Below the pieces are notes generated by a model. It was not told the DNA's origin, made no database searches, and worked only from the letters and a program-made list of their open reading frames with translations. Made by a program: the position numbers and the translations under genes. Positions 57,215 through 64,000 of a stretch of DNA of 64,000 nucleotides are shown here, piece by piece; positions within the stretch are counted from its first letter, which is position 1; each line of letters starts with the position of its first letter. Source of the stretch: Colwellia sp. (GTDB taxonomy: Bacteria > Pseudomonadota > Gammaproteobacteria > Enterobacterales > Alteromonadaceae); NCBI GenBank assembly GCA_002733765.1, contig NVWU01000010.1, positions 62,001 to 126,000 on the forward strand, read 5' to 3'.

Positions 57215-58027
57215 ATGAAAAAAATAGCGTTCATCGGTGCCGGTAATATGGCACGTGCGATCATTATTGGGTTAGTAAATTCAGGCGTGGCAGCAAAAAA
57301 CATTATCGTTGCCAACCCTTCAGCAGAAAAAAGAGTCATGCTCGCCAATGAATTTGGTGTGCAACAAACCAATGATAATATTGAAGCCGCAAAATTTGCT
57401 GATATTATCGTACTTAGCGTTAAGCCACATTTTATTTGTGATGTTTGCCAACAATTAAGCAGTGCACTAAATATTAGCAATAAGTTATTCGTTTCGGTTG
57501 CCGCAGGGACTACGGTTACTCAAATTCAACAGGCATTGAATTCACAAGTTGCACTAGTACGGGTTATGCCCAATACACCTGCGCAATTAGGGTTAGGAAT
57601 GAGTGGACTGTTTGCATCAAAAGAAGTCAACAGTGAACAAAAAGCGGCAAGTGATAAATTAATGTCTGCTGTCGGTAAAGTTATTTGGTTAAAAAATGAA
57701 GAGCAAATTAACGATATTATCGCCATTGCTGGCTCCGCCCCCGCCTATTTTTTTCTCTTTATGGAAGCCATGGAAAAGCAAGCACAAACATTAGGTTTTA
57801 ATGCCCAAGAAAGTCGAATGCTAGTACAGCAAACAGCCCTTGGCGCGGCCCAAATGGTTGAACATAATACCGCCGCCATTAGCACCTTAAGAGAAAATGT
57901 TACCTCAAAAGGGGGAACTACCTTTGCAGCCCTTGAACAGTTTAGAAAAGATGGCCTAGAAAAAATAGTAAGTAACGCAATGAATGCTGCTATTGCTAGA
58001 GCCGAAGAAATGGCAAAAGACAGTTAA
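57215..58027 (+). CDS. proC: Pyrroline-5-carboxylate reductase
   Basis: Last step of proline synthesis. 270 residues. Rossmann GAGNMA at 7-12, VRVMPNTPAQ, AGSAPAYFF, and C-terminal TSKGGTTFAAL. Normal length, in the conserved yggS-proC-yggT order. Confidence 0.96.
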   Translation: MKKIAFIGAGNMARAIIIGLVNSGVAAKNIIVANPSAEKRVMLANEFGVQQTNDNIEAAKFADIIVLSVKPHFICDVCQQLSSALNISNKLFVSVAAGTTVTQIQQALNSQVALVRVMPNTPAQLGLGMSGLFASKEVNSEQKAASDKLMSAVGKVIWLKNEEQINDIIAIAGSAPAYFFLFMEAMEKQAQTLGFNAQESRMLVQQTALGAAQMVEHNTAAISTLRENVTSKGGTTFAALEQFRKDGLEKIVSNAMNAAIARAEEMAKDS

Positions 58028-58068
58028 AAGTTTCAAGTTTCGAATATAAATAAAATTTTGGAGATATA

Positions 58069-58614
58069 ATGGAAGCAGTAATATACTTACTTCGATTCGC
58101 ATTTGATGCGTTTTTAATGATTTTGATCATGCGTTTTTGGTTACAATGGGTTAAAGCAGATTTTTATAATCCACTCAGTCAATTTATCGTTAAAGTAAGT
58201 AACCCTTTGGTAGTCCCTTTACGTAGAATAATTCCCGGCTTAGGCGGTTTAGACATAGCAACCCTTGTGGTTGCTTATATAATAGCGACATTGAAATTTT
58301 TTGCTCTAGCCGCATTGGCGGGTGAAAGCTTAGGTCCCTTAGCTTTCTACATTGGTCTCTTGGTTTTATTAAAACAAGCCGGTTTTTTACTCTTTATGAT
58401 TATGATCATCATGGCTCTCATGAGTTGGGTAGTACAAGGCTACAATCCAACCTTGATGATTTTCAATCAATTAACAGAACCATTTTTAAACCCTATTAGG
58501 CGTATTATGCCTAACTTAGGTGGCTTAGACTTATCCATGATTGTTGCTTTTGTCGCCATGAATGTCATTAACATTCTACTTTCCAACTCTTTGCCTTATT
58601 GGAGCGCATTATAA
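58069..58614 (+). CDS. yggT: YggT family membrane protein
   Basis: 181 residues with four or more hydrophobic helices and two repeats of the YggT unit, each carrying F-Y-N-P-L-S-Q-F/ P-L-R-R-I-I-P-G-L-G-G-L-D and P-I-R-R-I-M-P-N-L-G-G-L-D. Function is not settled; a role in cell division/osmotic tolerance is reported for relatives. GGAG ribosome site before ATG. Ends with a terminator. Confidence 0.93.
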   Translation: MEAVIYLLRFAFDAFLMILIMRFWLQWVKADFYNPLSQFIVKVSNPLVVPLRRIIPGLGGLDIATLVVAYIIATLKFFALAALAGESLGPLAFYIGLLVLLKQAGFLLFMIMIIMALMSWVVQGYNPTLMIFNQLTEPFLNPIRRIMPNLGGLDLSMIVAFVAMNVINILLSNSLPYWSAL

Positions 58615-58623
58615 GTAATAAAT

Positions 58624-58661
58624 AAAAGGTGTTTATACGTTGAACTACAAACACCTTTTTT
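58624..58661 (+). terminator. Terminator after yggT
   Basis: AAAAGGTGTTT / AAACACCTTTTTT stem. Confidence 0.85.
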
Positions 58662-58722
58662 CAGGTCTGTTCTATAATAGGTATTATAGGCCTTATCAAA
58701 ATCAATTATTCAGGAGAGCCAC

Positions 58723-59163
58723 ATGAAGAATTCCATAATGAAATTTTTGCTAGCGATCACTATCAGTTTTTTTGCTATCACTTACGCTAACGCTGAAAAC
58801 ATGAAAAAACTTGGCTCAATGGACGTGCATTACATGGCTATTGGCTCAACTTTTTTTACACCCGAAATTGCGAAGGTCTATGGTATAACCCGTAGCCGAT
58901 ATAATGGCCTTATTAATATTTCTGTACTTGATAATACCACAGCAGGAAATCCAGCTAAAACAGTCAGCATTAATGGGAAAGCAAAAAATAATTTAGGCCA
59001 ATTTAAAACCTTAGAATTTACCGAAGTAAAAGAAGGTGATGCCATTTATTATTTAGCACAAATAAAATATAGCAACGAAGAAACAATCCATTTCACCTTA
59101 ACCATCAATGATGGCAAAGAGCAGCAAACATTAAAGTTTTCTCAAAAATTTTATGTTGATTAA
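58723..59163 (+). CDS. DUF4426 domain protein, exported
   Basis: 146 residues. Signal peptide at 1-24 (ending ANA). DUF4426 core: LGSMDVHYMAIGSTFFTPE, YGITRSRYNGLINISVLD, and a final beta strand. The family is found next to rdgB in gammaproteobacteria; its role is unknown. AGGAG ribosome site. Confidence 0.9.
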   Translation: MKNSIMKFLLAITISFFAITYANAENMKKLGSMDVHYMAIGSTFFTPEIAKVYGITRSRYNGLINISVLDNTTAGNPAKTVSINGKAKNNLGQFKTLEFTEVKEGDAIYYLAQIKYSNEETIHFTLTINDGKEQQTLKFSQKFYVD

Positions 59164-59300
59164 CAAGTAAGTTTAGGGTTTAGAGTAACATAGTGGCCAA
59201 TAATATTGTTTGTCACTATTCAAAGATAATTTTTACAATCGCTAAGTGATATACGGTATTATTGCCGACATTATCTTTTAAGAAAAAGTATCAATATTTC

Positions 59301-59903
59301 ATGTCAAAAATAGTTTTAGCCACGGGTAATCAAGGCAAAGTAAAAGAATTAGCCAGTTTACTTGCTACACATCAATTAGAAGTTGTTCCACAAAGTGATT
59401 TTAATGTGCCTGATGTGGCTGAAACAGGCTCCACCTTTGTTGAAAATGCCATCATTAAAGCACGCCATGCGGCAAAAATTACTGGTTTACCTGCCATCGC
59501 TGACGATTCTGGCCTAGAGGTTGATGCGCTCAATGGTGCGCCCGGCGTTTATTCTGCTCGTTATGCTAGTGATATTATCGAAAACCCCAGTGATGATGAC
59601 AACACCAATAAATTACTAAATGCACTAAAAAACACCCCAGATGAACACCGCAGTGCACGTTTTCATTGTGTCTTAGTTTATATGCAGCACGAAAATGATC
59701 CTACTCCTATTATTTGTCATGGTGTGTGGCAAGGAAGTATTAGTCGAACAAAGCAAGGTGACCAGGGCTTTGGTTATGATCCTATTTTTTGGCAGAGTGA
59801 CTTGCAATTGTCTTCTGCGCAATTACCACGTGATGTTAAAAATAAGTTAAGTCATCGCGGCCAAGCGCTAGCAAAATTAGTTAAAAAATTAACCAAGGCT
59901 TAG
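59301..59903 (+). CDS. rdgB: XTP/dITP pyrophosphatase
   Basis: 200 residues from ATG 59301, the usual RdgB start [17 protein letters not shown]; an earlier TTG at 59262 has no support. T-G-N-x-G-K site, [42 protein letters not shown], and S-H-R-G-x-A. Cleans non-canonical purine nucleotides. It precedes hemW as usual. Confidence 0.96.
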   Translation: MSKIVLATGNQGKVKELASLLATHQLEVVPQSDFNVPDVAETGSTFVENAIIKARHAAKITGLPAIADDSGLEVDALNGAPGVYSARYASDIIENPSDDDNTNKLLNALKNTPDEHRSARFHCVLVYMQHENDPTPIICHGVWQGSISRTKQGDQGFGYDPIFWQSDLQLSSAQLPRDVKNKLSHRGQALAKLVKKLTKA

Positions 59904-59919
59904 TCATAAAAATATAATC

Positions 59920-61122
59920 ATGAATACACCATTATTGACGACACCACCTTTATCACTCTACATTCATATACCTTGGTGTGTAGAAAAATGTCCTTATTGT
60001 GATTTTAATTCCCATGCATTAAAGTCACAAGTACCCGAGGAAGATTATGTTAAGGCCTTAATCGCTGATTTAGATGCTGATATTGCCCACTTTGATTTAT
60101 CACTACGACCATTACACTCAATTTTTATTGGTGGGGGTACACCAAGTTTATTTTCCGCAAAGGCTATTGAAAGCCTATTAAAACAAGTGTTGTCTCGCTT
60201 TAAACAAAACTTTTCTCCAAAAAATAATATCGAAATTACGTTAGAAGCGAATCCCGGCACAGTAGAAGCAGATAAGTTTATTGGTTTTGCCAAAGCAGGC
60301 GTAACTCGTTTATCTATTGGCGTACAAAGCTTTGAATCAGAAAAATTACTTAAACTCGGTAGGATTCATAATGTTAGTCAAGCAAAATTCGCCGCTCAAC
60401 TTGCCCATGAATCTGGCGTAAAAAGTTTCAACTTAGATTTAATGCATGGTTTGCCCAATCAAACCCTAGACAATGCTTTAGATGATTTGAAAACGGCCAT
60501 TGATTTAAAACCCGACCACCTCTCCTGGTATCAACTGACCATTGAGCCAAACACTGCCTTTCATTCTAAACCGCCTAAATTACCGCAAGATGAAGTGTTA
60601 TGGGATATTCAAGATCAAGGTTTTAAATTACTTAAGGATGCTGGCTATCAACAATATGAAATTTCAGCATTTCGTCTCGTAAAAGATAATAGCGCTGATG
60701 ATAAGCAGTGCCAACATAACCTTAATTACTGGCGTTTTGGTGACTACCTTGGTATAGGTTGTGGTGCACACGGTAAGATTACTGACAGTAAAAAAGGTAT
60801 CATTCAGCGCACAGTAAAAATTAAACATCCAAAGGGGTATCTTGATTCAAACCGAACGCCATTAGATCACCTAAATACGGTCACTAATGATGAATTGCCC
60901 TTTGAATACATGATGAACCAACTACGGTTGTTTTCTAGCTTTACCTTAGCAGAATATCAACAGCGCACAGGGTTAGTTGCCAGTACCGTATTACCAACGC
61001 TACTACAGGCACAAAATAAAAAACTGATAGCTTGTACTGATAATCATGCCATCGAAGGTCAGTGGCAAGTCACGCCACTGGGCCATCGGTATTTAAATGA
61101 TTTACTCGAGCTTTTTCTCTAA
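59920..61122 (+). CDS. hemW: Heme chaperone HemW
   Basis: 400 residues, HemN-like radical SAM family. Radical SAM cluster C20, C24 and C27 in WCVEKCPYCDFNSH (C-x3-C-x2-C; the extra Cys that distinguishes HemN is absent). GGGTPSLF and LGIGCGAHGKI follow. HemW is a heme-binding and heme-inserting protein rather than a coproporphyrinogen oxidase. The stop overlaps the tadA ATG by one base. Confidence 0.94.
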   Translation: MNTPLLTTPPLSLYIHIPWCVEKCPYCDFNSHALKSQVPEEDYVKALIADLDADIAHFDLSLRPLHSIFIGGGTPSLFSAKAIESLLKQVLSRFKQNFSPKNNIEITLEANPGTVEADKFIGFAKAGVTRLSIGVQSFESEKLLKLGRIHNVSQAKFAAQLAHESGVKSFNLDLMHGLPNQTLDNALDDLKTAIDLKPDHLSWYQLTIEPNTAFHSKPPKLPQDEVLWDIQDQGFKLLKDAGYQQYEISAFRLVKDNSADDKQCQHNLNYWRFGDYLGIGCGAHGKITDSKKGIIQRTVKIKHPKGYLDSNRTPLDHLNTVTNDELPFEYMMNQLRLFSSFTLAEYQQRTGLVASTVLPTLLQAQNKKLIACTDNHAIEGQWQVTPLGHRYLNDLLELFL

Positions 61123-61673
61123 TGATATTAGATGATGACAGCAATGAAAAGAGTAAAAACATTGATCAACACTTCATGGAGCAGGCCTTTAAGCTAGCGC
61201 AACAGGCTGAAAAACTTAATGAAATACCTGTTGGTGCGGTAGTCGTTTATCAAGATAAAATTATTGGCGAAGGTTTTAATCAATCTATACTACTTAACGA
61301 TCCTTCAGCCCATGCTGAAATGCTTGCCATTCGCCAAGCTGGAAAGTACCTTAATAACTATCGACTACTGAATTGCACCTTGTACGTTACGTTAGAGCCC
61401 TGCCCCATGTGTGCAGGATTATTAGTACATAGCCGGATAAAACGGCTTGTTTATGCAAGCCCAGATCTAAAAACAGGCGCAGCTGGCAGTACTTTTAATC
61501 TAGTGTGTAATGAACAGCTAAACCATCAAGTAGAAGTGACTGGTGGCATAATGCAAGAACAATGTAGCCAATTATTATCCTCTTTTTTTAAGCGTCGTCG
61601 AGCGGAAAAAAAGCAACAAAAAAAATTAAAAAGTATATCTAAAAATTCTAATAACAACGAAAATCTTCTCTAA
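61122..61673 (+). CDS. tadA: tRNA-specific adenosine deaminase
   Basis: Makes inosine at the wobble base of tRNA-Arg. 183 residues. Zinc site HAE at 64-66 (Glu66 proton shuttle) and PCPMC with Cys94 and Cys97. A highly basic tail (FFKRRRAEKKQQKKLK) follows. The start overlaps the hemW stop; an internal ATG at residue 19 (MEQAFKLAQQ) also fits the family. Its place next to mltF and purL is conserved. Confidence 0.95.
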   Translation: MILDDDSNEKSKNIDQHFMEQAFKLAQQAEKLNEIPVGAVVVYQDKIIGEGFNQSILLNDPSAHAEMLAIRQAGKYLNNYRLLNCTLYVTLEPCPMCAGLLVHSRIKRLVYASPDLKTGAAGSTFNLVCNEQLNHQVEVTGGIMQEQCSQLLSSFFKRRRAEKKQQKKLKSISKNSNNNENLL

Positions 61674-61714
61674 ACCATGACAATATTAATAACGGCATTT
61701 AATATAGTGAATAC

Positions 61715-61864
61715 TTAATTGGTATCATTAATGAGAATAATTTTAAGGAAAGTCAACTTTCAAACATGAAGCGCTTGCCTTAGTAATAGGCAGTATTGGC
61801 ATTGAAAGCAATGATGTTATTGAAAATGTAGACCATTTAAAATATAAATTAATTAATTGGTATA
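61715..61864. repeat. M-type MITE-like element, copy 3
   Basis: Bounded by AATTGGTAT and AATTGGTATA, the ends now reading in direct orientation; the core ATTGAAAGCAATGATGTTATT matches 22462-22620 and the ACCATTTAAAA block is shared. The left end seems rearranged. Confidence 0.65.
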
Positions 61865-61977
61865 ACACTCAGTTAGACTATTCAGCTAATAGAATTAAGC
61901 TTAACAACTTATTAGATGAACAAGCAAATTCCACAACTGATATGAATAATAGAATAAAAATTTTAGAAACGCGTTAA
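61865..61977 (+). pseudogene. Possible tail of a PspB-like gene, broken by a repeat
   Basis: Right of the M-type element a frame reads QLDYSANRIKLNNLLDEQ, then NSTTDMNNRIKILETR and a stop. The helical pattern with a D/R-x-x-x-R-I-K-x-L-E ending is like the C-terminus of phage-shock protein B. The frame continues leftwards into the repeat. Weak identification; chance is possible. Confidence 0.25.
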
Positions 61978-62023
61978 TTCCTCAACTTGATCGCCAGTGA
62001 TTACTGATAACAAGCTATGTTTT

Positions 62024-62167
62024 TTAGTTATTTTTAATGCTTTGTGGCTCATTAAATTCTGTAACGACTTGATTAAAATAAAACTGTCGACGAGTATTCA
62101 TTTTATTATGTTGTACTTTAAGGTGCTTTCTCCGAGCATTGGCTGATATTTGTCTTCTTATTTTCAT
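62024..62167 (-). CDS. Small basic protein, 47 residues
   Basis: Starts MKIRRQISANARRKHLKVQH with AGAGAA six nt before the ATG, and ends NEPQSIKNN. Very basic N-terminal half. It lies 97 nt after mltF in the same direction and may be translated from its message. Function unknown. Confidence 0.55.
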   Translation of the reverse strand: MKIRRQISANARRKHLKVQHNKMNTRRQFYFNQVVTEFNEPQSIKNN

Positions 62168-62264
62168 CTGATTCTCTTTATATTAAATAATAATTTCCAA
62201 GTTATTATTGTCTTTGAATATGTCATTCATATGACAAGATAAAAAATAACCAAATTAATATAGA

Positions 62265-63725
62265 TTACTCAGTTGACTCTATTATTTCAGATGCAACAAT
62301 TTCAGATTCGACAACTTCGGCTGCAAGAATATCCTCAGCAGCTTCTGTTGCTTTAGTGTCTAACCAAGCTAGCGTGTCATAATAACGACGAATATTTTCC
62401 ACATAGTGCACCGGCTCTTTTCCACGAGCATAGCCATATTTGGTTTTTTTATAATATTTTTTTTGTTGCAATAATGGCAAACGAGTTTTGACTTCAACCC
62501 AACGATCGGGATCGCCACCTTGCTGCTGTGTAATAATTCTCGCGTCATTTAAGTGACCAAAACCAACATTATAAGAAGCAAGCGCAAACCACATTCTGTC
62601 AGGGCTAGGAATTCTATCGGGCATTTTATTAATCATACGCTTAAAGTACTTAGCGCCACCTCGAATACTTTGCTCTGCATCTAATCGACTTTTTATACCC
62701 ATTTGTTTAGCGGTAGCAAGGGTTAGCATCATCATACCTCGCACCCCCGTATGAGAGCGCGCATGTGGTCGCCAATGAGATTCTTGGTAACTAATTGCCG
62801 CTAATAAACGCCAATCGATTTCTTGCGCATATTTTTCAAATAACGCTTGGTATTTAGGTAGTTTTGTCGAAACAGCACGAATAAAAGTGCGAGTTTCAAC
62901 ATAATTAAATTGCTCAATATGACCATAATATTTGTCATCAAGTGCTAACAGTGTACCGTTATGGTGCACTTGTCCAAAAAACTCGATCAAACTAGCTAAA
63001 ATAGCATCATCACCATTTTTATTCAACATCCAAGCTAATGGCTCAGCTTTTTGAATAGTAAATCCAACACTAATCTCTGGATAGTAACGGCGATTAACCG
63101 CTAAAGTATTACTATCAATAACCGTGTAATCAATTTCGTCATTCAATATTTTTAATAACAACTCTTCACTATCAAATTCCGATGTTTCTAACCAGTTAAG
63201 TTCATTATGTTCTTGTTTAAGCACTTCTAAATTTTCAACATGACTTGAGCTAGCCGTGATCATTAGTTTACCGGTAAGATCGCTAAGTTTTCTTGGTCTT
63301 ACTTTTCCTTGCTTAAAGACTAATTTTTGGCTGACTTGTTCATAACTTGGCGCAAAACGAAAGCGAGATAAACGTTTCTCTGTTACCGACAAACCTGCAG
63401 CAAGCAAATCGACTTCCCCCGTATTGAGTTTAAAAAACAATGCATCAAGGGAATAGCTAGGCACTATTTTTAAGTCAACATTGAGGTACTCAGCATATTT
63501 TTTTGCCAAATCATATTCGAAACCAGCAAAACCATCGGTTTGAACATAATAGCTATTAGGTCCAAACAAAGTGCCTACACTAACATAGCCTCGTTCAAGA
63601 ATACGGGCAAAACTTGCCTGTTGCTTCTGCTCACTACAAGAAAAAAACAATGGAAGTAACAAAAAAACAAATAATACTTTATTGTTAATTTTTTGGAAAA
63701 AGTTATTAAAAGATGAATATTTCAT
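62265..63725 (-). CDS. mltF: Membrane-bound lytic transglycosylase F
   Basis: 486 residues from the ATG at 63723-63725; a TTG 12 codons earlier lacks support. N-terminal signal with possible lipid Cys (FFSCSEQ). Residues about 30-260 form a solute-binding (SBP_bac_3) domain, and about 280-450 an SLT lytic transglycosylase domain with catalytic Glu in ISYQESHW, then [14 protein letters not shown] and ALASYNVG. An acidic Ala/Glu tail ends the protein. Cuts peptidoglycan at the outer membrane. Divergent from purL, as in E. coli. Confidence 0.93.
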   Translation of the reverse strand: MKYSSFNNFFQKINNKVLFVFLLLPLFFSCSEQKQQASFARILERGYVSVGTLFGPNSYYVQTDGFAGFEYDLAKKYAEYLNVDLKIVPSYSLDALFFKLNTGEVDLLAAGLSVTEKRLSRFRFAPSYEQVSQKLVFKQGKVRPRKLSDLTGKLMITASSSHVENLEVLKQEHNELNWLETSEFDSEELLLKILNDEIDYTVIDSNTLAVNRRYYPEISVGFTIQKAEPLAWMLNKNGDDAILASLIEFFGQVHHNGTLLALDDKYYGHIEQFNYVETRTFIRAVSTKLPKYQALFEKYAQEIDWRLLAAISYQESHWRPHARSHTGVRGMMMLTLATAKQMGIKSRLDAEQSIRGGAKYFKRMINKMPDRIPSPDRMWFALASYNVGFGHLNDARIITQQQGGDPDRWVEVKTRLPLLQQKKYYKKTKYGYARGKEPVHYVENIRRYYDTLAWLDTKATEAAEDILAAEVVESEIVASEIIESTE

Positions 63726-63925
63726 AAGCTTAATTGTGTCGCGTATTGGCTTGTTAGCCAAGTACTTTTTCTCTCGTATGCTTTTTAATAGTCTGCTGAA
63801 CTTTAACGCTTACTAAAAAGTAATAATTAAACTATAATACGCGCGAAATTTTCAGCTCTTATGTCGAACATAAATCGAATACAGTGCTGAATAACAACCT
63901 TACATAAAACTTGGTGATTAATCCT

Positions 63926-64000
63926 ATGACGATGTTGATAAAAAACCTTCGTGGCGCTCCAGCACTTTCTGACTTTAGAGTACAAAAACTATTAGCTCAA
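63926..64000 (+). CDS. purL: Phosphoribosylformylglycinamidine synthase (5' end only)
   Basis: 25 codons visible. LIKNLRGAPALSDFRVQKLLAQ matches the first residues of PurL (E. coli LRGSPALSAFRINKLLA). An ATG two codons later could also be the start. Divergent from mltF, as usual. The gene continues beyond the window. Confidence 0.9.
   Translation, partial: MTMLIKNLRGAPALSDFRVQKLLAQ

Overview
The window reads as a chromosomal segment of an AT-rich marine gammaproteobacterium of the Alteromonadales, most like Colwellia or Thalassotalea. This rests on gene content (DUF4426, DUF1289, MshQ/DUF6701, a roughly 530-residue isocitrate lyase, malate synthase G), on conserved gammaproteobacterial neighbourhoods (pilT-pilU/yggS-proC-yggT/rdgB-hemW, tadA/mltF/purL, trmB-yggL near mutY-yggX) and on many short inverted-repeat elements between genes. 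It is an inference from gene families; no rRNA is present.

Layout. 1-3.1 kb: minus-strand operon of a secreted S33-type peptidase and a NatA/NatB-like ABC exporter, with a fossil copy of the permease start between natA and natB. 3.3-13.5 kb: housekeeping block (EF-hand protein, DUF1289, SulP transporter, DUF4136 lipoprotein, Ogt, HtrA-like protease, TrmB, YggL, MutY, YggX) plus a probable RquA rhodoquinone-biosynthesis protein; identical tRNA-Phe genes in opposite orientation flank most of it. 13.7-15.3 kb: tRNA-Phe and tRNA-Thr, then a decayed island (gene fragment, Phd/YefM-type antitoxin, ParE/RelE-type toxin with an in-frame stop) ending in a damaged second copy of the tRNA-Thr 3' part. 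15.4-22.4 kb: universal stress protein behind a perfect FNR box, thiolase-like protein, and a 1492-codon MshQ-like LamG/DUF6701 protein standing alone. 23.1-29 kb: nitrate assimilation genes nirB-nirD-nasA behind a sigma-54-type promoter. 29.1-34.5 kb: AraC regulator, a second perfect FNR box, a PAS chemoreceptor and a PAS-GGDEF-EAL protein. 34.9-36.5 kb: short-chain dehydrogenase followed by NorE/NorF-like genes. 36.6-49.2 kb: porin, rdgC, pgk, fba, two tandem DUF481 proteins, and a glyoxylate-shunt block (aceA, divergent LysR, malate synthase G). 49.5-64 kb: small secreted protein, OxyR, parvulin, a Pho-box-controlled DUF47/Pit phosphate operon, pilTU, yggS-proC-yggT, DUF4426, rdgB-hemW-tadA, mltF and the start of purL.

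Several parts fit life with fluctuating oxygen: two FNR boxes, probable RquA, NorEF and nitrate assimilation. I found no CRISPR array, intact prophage or intact IS element. The non-standard features are small: three groups of MITE-like intergenic repeats, the tRNA-Thr-linked relic island, and the vestigial permease start that is translationally interleaved with natA/natB.
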